In this document: positions 13,901 to 22,913 of the stretch, piece after piece | Numbering within the stretch: position 1 is the first letter of the stretch | Layout of the letters: the number at the start of each line of letters is the position of its first letter | The notes under the pieces: generated by a model | Databases searched by the model: none | What the model was told of the DNA's origin: nothing | Seen by the model: only the letters and a program-made list of their open reading frames with translations | Program-made: the position numbers and the translations under genes | Source: Aplysia californica | Taxonomy: Eukaryota; Mollusca; Gastropoda; Aplysiida; Aplysiidae | Direction: 5' to 3' | DNA length: 64,000 nt | NCBI RefSeq assembly: GCF_000002075.1 | Contig: NW_004797283.1 | Coordinates: 2,480,474 to 2,544,473, forward strand

Positions 13901-15977
13901 GCCCCAGAAGACCCAACCAAATAACAGAAATAATTACTCTCTACTTTATAATTACTCTTACATTTATTTTGCTTTTGTCGATAACTCAAATGGCCTTGAT
14001 TATAGTGATTCAAACGCCTAGGCGCCGTCATACTATCACTTAGGCGGTTGAATCACGCAGATTTTGGTAGGTTTTAACCGCCTATGTCCAGTAACTTATG
14101 AAAGAAAGCTTTTTTTTTCAAAGTTGGTTAGAGACCATAATCTGAATTTCGAATTTATAGGTACGAGCATAATGAAATAAAACAGTTTTTTGCTTCTCCT
14201 GAAAAATTTGTCTCTTGGCACTTAGACGGCGTTGAATCCCGCGGCTAGCGATACGTAAGAAAAAAAGCGGGACCTGAAAACTACAGTATAACACAGATAG
14301 CATGAATTCATCGGGACCGGCCTCGGAAGTACGAGGGATCCATAGTTCGAAGTATACGTGAACAGCGTTACGGCATCAGCCGTGTCAGAGAATCAAAGGA
14401 AGCAACAAAGATTGGGTTGGAACAGAGATTTTTCTTTTTTAGGCCATTGTCCAAGATCAGATAGGTTAGACCTATGCCTATTGACTTGAATTTGAAATCT
14501 GAGAGAATTTGAAATTGATAGATTGAGAATGAGAAATACGATGAGCAATGCTTTCGAGTTCCATCGATAATAAGCCTACCTGCACCAAGACAGTATAATT
14601 GCACAGGTCAGTGTGAGCGGTCTTTAATTAATTAGCACTAAATCAAAGTGCTTTTTCAAATTTTTCAAAACACAAACATTTTGTCAAGATAAGCATATCG
14701 CAACAGTGAATCAGCAACGCGATGATGAAACAATGCAGCCCTACCTCGCCTCTCCCACCAAGCACATCGTCCTTTGCAAAGAGGGGTGGGGCAGCTGATC
14801 ATGTAATGCACAACCCCTCCTCTCGCCCACTCCACACAAGCCTAGCTAGGCATGGGACCTAGGCATGGGCAGAGGACAGACATGTCAAGAAGCGGGCTAA
14901 AAATAGCACAGCTAACTGCTTCGGTGGAGAGGGGGGGGAAGGTGGTATTTTACCGACCTTCCTTTTTTTCTGTTTTTACTATTATTATTTTGTCTCAAGT
15001 GCACCTCAAAGGACATTGACATTAGACCTCTACGGCAGCGTAATTAGTTCACCTATTCCATGTTTGTGTTTGAGCTTCGCGTAATTTTCTTGCAAAGATA
15101 AAGAAGTATAAAAAAAAAAAAAAGAGACCGCAGGCACAGTTCAACAGATGCACGATTTCGAGTCTTTTGTGTTCAACCTATCCGGGTTATAGTACTGTAG
15201 TTTGCTTTGGGCATGTTTGGTAAGTGTGCAAGACTAAAAGGGGGAGAAAAATTAGATAATAATAGTCACCTGCGAAGGATTGATATTTTCAGGGTAAAAA
15301 TTATGGATCTTTTGGAGATCTTCCCCCTGACAAGCAGCCTCAATCCAACATTCTTTGCCAGAGAATCCACCTTGGAACTGGACGTGAATTTCGCTGACGC
15401 TGACCTCCTCTTCAAATTCTAGTAGAATCCACTGGGGACTACCCTGAAGAAGAAGGTAAAACAATTATTCAATGTAAGCCAAGACCCCACTTGTACTTTC
15501 TCTTTTAAATGGATAAACAAGAACACGAAAAGGTAAATTCTCATTACATAAAAAAAAATTTTTTGTGTGAGCATAGAAAGAAAGCAAAAACTGAGCAAGC
15601 TGTGACTGCAGGTGCAAATTTCCTTCCTTCCCCCACCACACACACTTAGTATGTAAACAACACTGTCCAGGTTATTTTATATTAATTAATATTTTATGAT
15701 AACACATATTACTAATTAGACAGAGTCAACAGGTAACTACTTTTTATAGAGCAAACAAAAGTTACCACTCAAATGAATGAATAGAAACAATTTGATTCCA
15801 TGAAACTATGTGATCAATTTGATTTACTTTTTTGATATTTCATTTTCAAAATATAAAAAGGTAAATGTGCCCAGACATAATCGTACCTGATCAGAATTCC
15901 AACACGTTTCGTCATCACCATCAAATAAAAACTGCTTCCCAAACTGCTTTACATCTCTGTTGAGAACAGAACTTACT
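6843..15977 (-). CDS. nuclear receptor 2C2-associated protein (TRA16) orthologue, 5' end missing
   Basis: Three exons on the minus strand join in frame. Exon A, 15977-15887 (91 bp), reads VSSVLNRDVKQFGKQ...ETCWNSDQ. Exon B, 15443-15270 (174 bp), reads GSPQWILLEF...VQFQGGFSGKECW...FYPENINPSQ. Exon C, 6977-6843 (135 bp), reads VFKLPTQQ...MDFFGRITIYKLDVIQ and ends in TGA at 6845-6843. The order ETCWNSDQ, QWxxLEF, IxxQFQGGFS, FYPE, DFFGRxxIYxLxV is the discoidin-like fold of NR2C2AP. The human protein has about 139 residues; these exons give about 133. That protein is known as a repressor-type partner of the orphan receptor TR4. The donors are GT (GTACGA, GTGACT) and the acceptors CAG, with phase 0 at both later junctions. 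Exon A starts two bases into a codon, so a short first exon (about 12-15 residues) lies upstream; I did not find it before 23.8 kb. The intron between exons B and C is 8.3 kb and holds two large DNA transposons. Confidence 0.9.
7152..7318 (-). repeat. SINE family B
   Basis: The + strand shows AGAGTTTTATGGCGCTTGCA, then GTGCCGAAGATT, GAGAGTAACAGAC and finally CACCAAAGCACCCACCAACC. This is the reverse complement of a family-B SINE, and it lies just outside exon C of NR2C2AP within the long intron. Confidence 0.65.
9240..10450 (+). pseudogene. decayed transposase-like gene of transposon A
   Basis: Readable pieces in several frames are KRKRKGFQEWRQ near 9250, RKEMERDKSEAIKYLASDEPK near 9880, LLTLTPKLNASALYYKTK near 9970, VHNFTIFEAPTHQATCYVWHE near 10033, IIDSDRCGYQYRNATLANV at 10179-10235, IEQKWLIKGHT at 10269-10301 and VHSTIERSVRKARIEV from 10316. 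The order YYKTKxxVHNFTIF, WHE, D(S)D.CGYQ.RN, KGHT, (D)xVHSTIER matches a transposase-like protein widespread in molluscs, cnidarians and arthropods, usually annotated as uncharacterised (DUF7869-like, from memory). At least three frame changes and several stops separate the pieces, so it is not functional. The conserved acidic and HT residues probably form an RNase-H-like catalytic core; that is inference. Confidence 0.7.
10884..10994. repeat. (TG)n microsatellite
   Basis: About 50 nearly uninterrupted TG units, opened and closed by imperfect units (GTATGTG, TGAGTGTG). It lies inside transposon A. A 17-base G run lies nearby at about 10706-10722. Confidence 0.95.
13010..13680 (+). pseudogene. 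decayed transposase-like gene of transposon B
   Basis: Pieces in different frames include ALNASATLYHDRTELAVYIF at 13298-13357, GEGPLIASEFSY near 13405, FIIYRGGGTYQNPNAML at about 13472-13520 and YLEKEHTQMEEDRPHSAIKR followed by SLKNGMVYVHG at 13581-13674. LNAS.LYY.T...V, TYQNxNAML and HTQMExDxxHSxI align with the same landmarks in transposon A. The HTQMEEDRPHS block is better preserved here. Several frame changes and stops make it non-coding today. Confidence 0.65.
13709..13725. repeat. poly-C tract
   Basis: A run of about 17 C bases inside transposon B. Similar C or G runs of 9-25 bases occur near 3617, 9727, 10706, 17279, 19254, 36351, 40844, 42581 and 59009. Confidence 0.9.
14278..15205. 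mobile_element. possible TIR element in the NR2C2AP intron
   Basis: The left CTACAGTATAACACAGATAG resembles the reverse complement of the right end, CTACAGTACTATAACCCGGA (15181-15202), allowing a 2-base insertion. Between them is GC-richer sequence with no transposase ORF. The short match makes this tentative. Confidence 0.3.
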
Positions 15978-16429
15978 CTGTGGGGGAAAATAAAAGAAAA
16001 GGTCAAAAGCTAAAAAGAACTACTGTGAGTGCTCAGTCAGCATGAGTGAAACGGTTTTTGTTTACTGTGCTAAAGCTGCCTTGATTTGAATTTAACATTG
16101 AAGTATCAGCCTCTAAGTAATACAACCTTCGACTATTGTAATTCTTCTTTCCCATTCCTAAACATCCTCAAGTAGCCTTTTTCTGAGGTAAAGTAGACCC
16201 AGTATCTCATTATATATTATAAGTGTTATACCCTCTCTGATAAGCTGCTCACATCATAACTTACAATAAATGAGAGAATCCCTTTACTGGTCAGGTCATT
16301 CTGATCTAATTTTCTCAACACCATGGTGGACATAGAGCTGAAACTGTCCAAGACGACCAACCACTGTCTAGAAGATAATCGGTCATCTTATTAGACAAGG
16401 AGTTCTCTCAGACTGTGTCACTATCATCG

Positions 16430-16745
16430 TCATCATAATCAAGTGCCATAATATCTGCGGAAGGCGATCATGGTTCTCCATTCATTCTTTTGCTCGGATG
16501 CTCTTAAAAAAAGCTACATTACCCTTATCTTTCCCCGTTACCCCCATCTTTTTAGGTGCTCCAAGTACGATGCTCTGGGCCAGCCCCTGTCTCGTTTTCC
16601 TTCAATTTTGCCAGTGAGAGCTAGTTGTTCAAGTTCAAGCCTTTTATGTCTATTCAGGTGTCCCAAAAACAGCATACGTTTTTTCCTAATTGTTTTTATC
16701 AATAGCACAAAAAATGTAAGATTACAGTTTCCTTGCACACTCAAG
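16430..16745 (-). pseudogene. LINE reverse-transcriptase C-terminal fragment
   Basis: The minus strand reads KRMLFLGHLNRHKRLELEQL, then GKIEGKRDRGWPRASYLEHL, and in a second frame EWRTMIAFRRYYGT and stop. The order LGHLxRH..LE..xLxGKIEGKRxRGxPR..W is the end of ORF2 in many non-LTR retrotransposons. It is a 5'-truncated, frameshifted copy. It lies upstream of NR2C2AP exon A. Confidence 0.6.
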
Positions 16746-17084
16746 CTTTAGAAGTCAGAAAAACGTTGGCAGACATTTTCTCGATAATTTTACCTCTCAA
16801 CCACACGTACCAGACAACCCTAAGCGTAAATCGCAGGTATATATCTTGACTTCTATTCAAGACAGACAAGTATTTTTTCAACCAAAGCAAGGCAAAGGAA
16901 CAGACTTAAAATCATATAGATTATTTTAAAATAACTCCTAGTGGTGATGCGTCTATTGTCTATATAATCAGATAATCACCTGTTATATAGGGCATGAGGT
17001 GGGCTACCCAGGAAGCGAGATGGATAAAGGGCATAGTATAGACCCTGACCCTCTTTAATGGAAAATTTCAGTGTTCTTTATAGA

Positions 17085-17172
17085 GTCAAACCTGTGTAAA
17101 ACGGCCATCCATTGTCAAGGAGAAAGTGGCCATATAACACAGGTGGCCGTCTTAGGCAGGACTGGTCAAAAT
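17085..17172. repeat. single end of a pogo-like element
   Basis: TCAAACCTGTGTAAAACGGC, then AAGGAGAAAGTGGCCATATA and GGTGGCCGTCTTAGGCAGGA match the termini and subtermini of the element at 22031-22816. No partner end was found, so it is a fragment. Confidence 0.5.
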
Positions 17173-18059
17173 GAAGAAAGCAGATCATACTCTTCTGAGG
17201 TCTAAACAGGGGCTGATCTCAGACTTTAGACTGCCATAATAAGACTAATTCAAAAGGATTTTTGTTTTCTTATGAAAAAGGGGGGGGGGGGGGGGTGGTG
17301 TAAGACATTTTTTTTGTGTTTCTGTTTTGTTGGTTTGTTTTTTGGTACGGAGTGTCTACGTACACGGTAACCGGGCACCTTGTCTCAATATCTACGTACA
17401 CGGTAACCAGGCACCTAGTCTCACCTGGTCTCAGTATCTACGTACACGGTAACCGGGCACCTAGTCTCAGTATCTACCTACACGATAAACCGGAAATAAA
17501 TCAATATTTTGTGGTGTGCTGAAAAAATAAGAAAGTCATAAAAGCGTCTTGTCGGGCTCGCCATTGTGACCGGTCAGTGCACCTGTGCGTGCGCATCACA
17601 TTGTGAGTACCAGTTGGGGGTCACCCAAGTTTATTGAAAGCCTGCGCACAGCGAAGTATAGGGCTCCGGAATGGGGGGGGATTATTGATTTTTTTAAAGG
17701 TACAGTCGGGGGAGGGGTGGGGATGAAGGCAACACTGGATTATAACAAAAACTGAACTTGGGAGTTCTGAACTGCCCGGTTACTGTGTACGTGACACTGA
17801 GACTACGTGCCTGGTTGCCAGTTACCGTGTACGTACATCCTCCGTATTTGGTAAGCTTTCTTTTTGTTGCTGATTTTGTGCAAGGGTAAAATAAACGGAA
17901 TATTCATGTAAGGAAGACGATGAAGACCGAGTGCCATGGTAAAACAAAAACACGGGTTGGTACCACTCGGAGTACGAGCGCCGCTTCTCTCGCAAGTTCA
18001 TGTCAACGTCCAGTGTTATTTGTTACAGATTAGGTAAACAAAAATGAAACTGGACCATA

Positions 18060-18200
18060 TAGGCTGACCTTCTCACTCTGGTCAGGAAATGCAAACTGGG
18101 ATGTGTATGGACACATCACCTGTTCATCCGGCCTTGCCAAGATGATCCTGCAAGGCAGCGTCTAGGGGAAAAAGAACAGAGGCAGACCTAAGATTTGATA
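18060..18200 (+). pseudogene. captured LINE RT tail fragment
   Basis: One frame reads WDVYGHITCSSGLAKMILQG, then SV, a stop, and GKKNRGRPKI. This is the same YGHxTxSxGLAKxILQGxVxGKxxRGR segment as the LINE fragment at 39893-40285. It lies in the loop of the foldback element. Shorter copies (ILQGSIQGKRNGGRPKI) recur at 18475-18530 and 18808-18863, inside the repeated units. Confidence 0.6.
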
Positions 18201-18404
18201 TTTTACAGTTCGGAGTGTCTTCGTACACGGTAACCGGGCACCTAGCCTCAGTGTCTACGTACACGGTAACCGGCAACCGGGCACGTAGTCTCAATTTCAT
18301 GTACACTGTAACCGGCAACCGGGCATGTAGTCTCAGTGTCACCAGAGACTATATAATTAAATACTCTCTGGGGTCACGTACACGGTAACCGGGCAGTTCG
18401 CAGA

Positions 18405-19070
18405 ACTCCAAGTTCAGTTTCTGTCATACGGTGTTGCCTTCATCCCCACCCCTCCCCCGACTGTACCTTTTAAAACCATCCTGCAAGGCAGCATCCAGGG
18501 GAAAAGGAACGGAGGCAGACCTAAGATTCAATATTTTACAGTTCAGAGTGTCTCCGTACACGGTAACCGGCAACCGGGCACGTAGTCTCAGTTTCACGTA
18601 CACGGTAACCGGGCATGTAGCCTCAATATCTACATACACGGTAACCGGCAACCGGGCATGTAGTCTCAGTGTCACCAGAGACTATATAATTAAATACTCT
18701 CTGGTGTCACGTACACGGTAAACGGGCAGTTCGCAGAACTCCAAGTTCAGTTTCTGTCATACGGTGTTGCCTTCATCCCCACCCCTCCCCCGACTGTACC
18801 TTTTAAAACCATCCTGCAAGGCAGCATCCAGGGGAAAAGGAACGGAGGCAGACCTAAGATTCAATATTTTACAGTTCAGAGTGTCTCCGTACACGGTAAC
18901 CGGCAACCGGGCACGTAGTCTCAGTTTCACGTACACGGTAACCGGGCATGTAGCCTCAATATCTACATACACGGTAACCGGCAACCGGGCATGTAGTCTC
19001 AGTGTCACCAGAGACTATATAATTAAATACTCTCTGGTGTCACGTACACGGTAAACGGGCAGTTCGCAGA
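18405..19070. repeat. 333-bp tandem duplication
   Basis: 18405-18737 is repeated at 18738-19070 with almost no differences. A third partial copy runs to about 19139 and then enters the gap. Each unit carries a LINE RT scrap, four to five CGGTAACC motifs and a CACCAGAGACTATATAATTA segment flanked by AGTGTC / GTGTCA. The near identity means a recent duplication or an assembly artefact at the gap edge. Confidence 0.9.
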
Positions 19071-19153
19071 ACTCCAAGTTCAGTTTCTGTCATACGGTGT
19101 TGCCTTCATCCCCACCCCTCCCCCGACTGTACCTTTTAAAAAATTAATAATTC

Positions 19154-19253
19154 NNNNNNNNNNNNNNNNNNNNNNNNNNNNNNNNNNNNNNNNNNNNNNN
19201 NNNNNNNNNNNNNNNNNNNNNNNNNNNNNNNNNNNNNNNNNNNNNNNNNNNNN
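19154..19253. other. assembly gap (100 N)
   Basis: Exactly 100 N bases, the usual fixed-size scaffold gap, inside the foldback array. True length and copy number are unknown. A run of C bases follows directly. Confidence 0.99.
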
Positions 19254-19548
19254 CCCCCCCCCCCCCCCCCCATACTCCGCAGCGCACAGATTTCAAATGT
19301 ACTTTGGTGAGCCCAACCGGTACTCACAATGTGATGCACACGCACAGGTTCACTGACCTGTCACGATGGCGAGCCCAACAAGACACTTGTATGACTTTCT
19401 TTGTTTTTCAGCAAGTGACAGTACAGGACAAATATTGATATATATATTTCCATTCCCGTTACCTTGTACGTAGATACTGAGACTATGTACCCGGTTACCG
19501 TGTACGTAGAAGCTGAGACTAGGTGCCCGGTTACCGTGTACGTAGATA

Positions 19549-20073
19549 TCAAGCGCCATTTGCCGATCAGCGCGATCTTAAGATGGCGCAGAACCATATA
19601 TGACGATCCCCAGAAAGCACGGCCATCTCGAGATGGGCGCGCCATCTACGGATTATTTCCGAAAATGAACAGAGCTGCGCGATCTTAAGATTGAGCAAAG
19701 CAAGCAAAAATTGTGCCATCTGCCGATCGCGTGGAAACACACACAAACAACAGGAGACTGAAAAATAATGTGGCAACCCTGAATGAAAGGGGAAAGCAAA
19801 GCATTTAGAATCGAAACGCAAAAAGTCAAAAGAGAAAGGCTGTATATGGGCAAGTGATACTTGCGTCCTCTAGATCTAGAACCTTTTTTTTAAATTTTGA
19901 AATTAATGATAATAAATTCTGCGGAGTTTGGTTTGCGAACTTTGCAAAATCGTTTGTTTGTGTGTGATGGCGCGTCGCGCCCATCTTGAGATGGCTGCGC
20001 TTTCTGCGGATCGTCATATGGTTCTGCGCCATCTTAAGATCGCGCTGATCGGCAAATAATGGCGCTTGACATA
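19549..20073. mobile_element. inverted-repeat element nested in the foldback region
   Basis: Left TCAAGCGCCATTTGCCGATC continues through AGCGCGATCTTAAGATGGCG and CAGAACCATAT. The reverse complement of the right end has the same order with a 3-base insertion (GCCATTATTTGCC). The arms are about 100 bp. Inside them lie smaller palindromes (ATCTTAAGAT, CATCTCGAGATG). The core at 19690-19970 has no recognisable ORF. Confidence 0.65.
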
Positions 20074-20083
20074 GACACTCCGT

Positions 20084-21488
20084 TTACAGTTAGGTTTGAA
20101 ATTTTCTTTAAAATAATTGATTTGCGACAGTTTTAGTGGCCTGTATGTGTGATCTGCAGCAAACAATGACAATACACCTGCAGTTTGACCCCCGAAGCAG
20201 TAACATCTGTGTGCCGGAGTGAGAGTAAAAATAGTAGGCTGGCCAACAGTGCAGACTAGATCTAGAGACAAACATACGGAAGGCCATGCTGCTGCTGAGG
20301 CCGAGGACAGGAGTAGATCTACGTGTGACATAGAGTCTAAGTCTAAGCCTAGACGATAAGCTGAGGCTGAGGCAGGTTCCAAAATCATGACACCCCATGC
20401 ATATTCTGATTATTCATTAAATTCATTATCATGGCATGTGTCGAGATCTAGATCTAAGTCAGACTAAGTCAAAGTCAAGACAAGTTGAAGGTAACCCAGA
20501 TCCCTGTCTTGAGGAATGAACTATCTAGCTAGATCTAGATCTAGATCTAGTGTAGATCTAGATTTATATCTAGATCTATATCTAATCTAGATCTATATCT
20601 AGATCTATATCTAGAATCTAGTCTACCTTAACTTAAGTAAGTGCCTTAACTACCTAGATCTAGATCTAGTCTATAATGTCTTGGAGTGCAATTACCTTGT
20701 TCGAGAAATTTTATCTGTAATACTTGTTGATCCCATTTAAATACAGTTAGATCTAGATTCTAGATCTAGATCTAGACTCTAGTGTCAATTCAGATAGATC
20801 TATAATCTATAATCTAGAGTGAGTACGAATGAGGAGAGTGCGAGTGCAATGTGCGTGCATTCGTGCATCACAACAGCTGCGAACAGGACACTTTTTTCGA
20901 TCTTCAGTACAGAAGAACACAACATTAGCTTCAAGAAAAATAATACTGATGTCGTACTAACTCATAACAGAGACTCTATATTTTAGTGTCTCTGCTCATA
21001 ATCAACCAAAGAGGGAAGGAGGTTATAATCAGTTTTATAGATTAGATCTAACCTATTTGCAAATGAAGTCAAAGTCTTGAATCCAAGTAAATCGTGCTAT
21101 ATTTTTCTTCTCATAGCCTAAACATTGTTTCGGGCCTTGATCCGCTAGGTGATTGCGACAACTGGAAAAGGGACGATCAAAATCAATCAAAGGACGAAGG
21201 AAGACGAAAATCAACCTCGGAAAAGCGAAAACGAAAGTAGGGCCTTGCTGTAGGCTTTGCTTTGTGTAAACTGTAAACGTTTGGTCTTTCACCTTGGACC
21301 ACTTTTATGACGTAGAGTTCAGTACAGATGCTCCGAACTAATCTGTTGGTTTCAGGGCTGCGGGCTTTTTCAGCAAATACAGCAATAGCATTCACTGGTC
21401 TCGGTTGTTTCAACCTCATCAACCTCAGCCACAGGTGACCGTGACAAGAGATTAGATAGATCTAGTGTCTAGACACTTATTTAATTAA
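20084..21488. other. intergenic with palindromic TAGATC arrays
   Basis: No gene seen. Runs of TAGATC and CTAGATCTAGATCTAG occur at about 20430-20455, 20522-20615, 20655-20672 and 20747-20780. TAGATC repeats are self-complementary. Confidence 0.7.
20522..20780. repeat. (TAGATC)n palindromic satellite-like runs
   Basis: Repeated CTAGATCTAGATCTAG and ATCTAGATCTATATCTAG, interrupted by unique sequence at 20616-20654 and 20673-20746. Every hexamer is its own reverse complement in phase. The same hexamer recurs at 19870, 21460, 21690, 29190 and 30547, so it is a genome-wide motif bias and not one array. Confidence 0.85.
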
Positions 21489-21663
21489 GGACTTCCGTAA
21501 CGAGCGACCTCCCCTTCAAACACAATAAAAAAAGAGGCCTACCTAAGCCAAACCGTAACCCTAACCCTACCCCTACCCCTACCTTACCCCTGCCCTAGAT
21601 CTACCCATACCCCTAGCCCTCAATTCTGCTCTGTCTAATAGTGGTCGCTCGTTACGGAAGTCC
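21489..21663. mobile_element. 175-bp MITE with telomere-like core
   Basis: Perfect inverted ends of about 21 bp begin GGACTTCCGTAACGAGCGAC (21489-21509 and 21643-21663). The core is CCGTAACCCTAACCCTACCC followed by CCCTACC variants. No coding capacity. Confidence 0.75.
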
Positions 21664-22030
21664 TCCCCTTATGTATTAGGCCTGTAGATCTAGATCTAGG
21701 CCTAAGTGATAGTTCTTGAGAATCTAGTCTGAGAAGAGAATGCTCCCCAGGCCAGATGTCCTTTCCGCCGGACTCCCTGATTAACTCAAAGTTAAAGATA
21801 ACACAACTCCCGAATGGGTCTTAATTCATGAACGGTGAAGAGCAGGAAAGGTTTTTTAATTTTAATTCAATTCAATAGAGGCTAGGCCTAGATCTATGCC
21901 TAGGCCCTAGAATCTAGCCCTAGGTATTTATAACTCATGGACCCATCTCACTCTCTATTCTATATTTTCTAAAGTGAAAGTAAAGCGCTTTTCTTGACTT
22001 CTTGTTCATTTTTGTCTGCTTTACTAAATT

Positions 22031-22816
22031 CAGTCGAACCTGCCCTGATGGCCGCCTCTATGAGACGAACACCTGTACAAACGGCCACTTTCCATTTCCC
22101 CCCTTGCGTTTTTTTAGATCTATATTTAACTGTGTAAAACGGGCCACCATATTTTAACACACAACCCCTATCACACTAAACAATAACACCACTCTTAGAC
22201 AGCCACCTTAGTGACTCCATTACGTTTTGTCATAAATCGGGCTTTGGCCCAGGGCTGGTGTTGTGGGCGAGCCATCATAATCCAATCACCTGTCGTCCAT
22301 GTTAGGTAGTCCCTCCAACCGATCATGCTGCGTTGGCCCCTCCCACTGTTGACCAATAGGCAACAAATTTTCAGCTGATTGTGAGGTAAGCGTGTGATCC
22401 CTCATAACCCATAAAAAAGCCCCTCCCAGAACTCACACAAATTGTAAACTTGAGATGAGTGATCACTGTTTACCCATTGTGTAACAAAGTAACAATGGAC
22501 GTCAACATGAACTTGTGACAGAAGCGTCGCTCGTTTTCACGAGTGGTTGCGACCATCTCTCGGTTCTCCTTGTCTGACACTTTTCTCATTTCGTTTTATT
22601 TGAACACCTTGCACAAAAGCAGCAAGAAAAGAGAAAAAGCAGACAAAAAACCCAGCGAAAACAAAAACAGCAACAATGTGGCTACCTTCAGTTAGGACCT
22701 CAGAAAGGAATGGCTTGTTTTCTTTATCTTGATCAGTCCTGCCTAAGACAGCTACCTGTCTTATGCGGCCACTTTTCTCCTTGACAATTGGTGGCCGTCT
22801 TACCCAGATTCGACTG
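22031..22816. mobile_element. pogo/Tigger-like non-autonomous element
   Basis: The left end CAGTCGAACCTGCCCTGATG and the right end, reverse complement CAGTCGAATCTGGGTAAGAC, are inverted repeats, with GTGTAAAACGGGCCACC and GCGGCCACTTTTCTCC subterminal blocks. A TA follows on the right at 22817. No transposase ORF in 786 bp. Confidence 0.6.
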
Positions 22817-22913
22817 TACACGAATTTTGACTTGATAATCTAAATAATATATCCACTGCAAATTATTAGTTCATGAGAAGTATGGATATCTTTATATATA
22901 TGAACTATATTAG

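Larger units (their letters stand above)
12075..14253 (+). mobile_element. DNA transposon B, relative of transposon A
   Basis: The left end TATCGCTAGCCGCGTGATTC at 12075 pairs with the right end, reverse complement TATCGCTAGCCGCGGGATTC, at 14253; the element is 2.18 kb. The subterminal motif GTGATTCAACCGCCTAAGTG recurs: direct at 12088 and 12245, inverse at 12288, direct at 14005, inverse at 14037, direct at 14071 and inverse at 14219. An internal transposase remnant is homologous to that of transposon A. Both elements keep a similar block inside the right end (CAGTTTTTTG..TCTCCTG..AAATTT). It lies 0.4 kb beyond transposon A in the same NR2C2AP intron. Confidence 0.72.
17347..20083. mobile_element. 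composite foldback-type element with CGGTAACCGG arrays
   Basis: The outer ends are inverted: ACGGAGTGTCTA at 17347-17358 and TAGACACTCCGT at 20072-20083. The left arm (17347 to about 17850) has tandem units of roughly 30-45 bp around TACGTACACGGTAACCGGGC, then a block with CACCTGTGCGTGCGCATCAC and TCGGGGGAGGGGTGGGGATG. The right arm (about 18360-19555) carries the same blocks in reverse complement order. The right arm includes a 333-bp tandem duplication and a 100-N gap. A second inverted-repeat unit occupies 19549-20073. GGTAACC within the units is itself palindromic. No transposase was found, so this is a long-inverted-repeat (foldback) element mobilised, if at all, in trans. A related fragment is at 31940-32150. 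Confidence 0.7.

Noticed and set aside
21549-21620. Interstitial telomere
   Set aside because: The repeats are degenerate and enclosed by short TIRs, so a mobile element explains them better than a chromosome fusion.
22440-22520. Candidate NR2C2AP first exon (MLTSIVTLLHNG then a GTAAAC donor, minus strand)
   Set aside because: Phase fits, but the peptide does not resemble the family N-terminus and it lies inside a pogo-like element.
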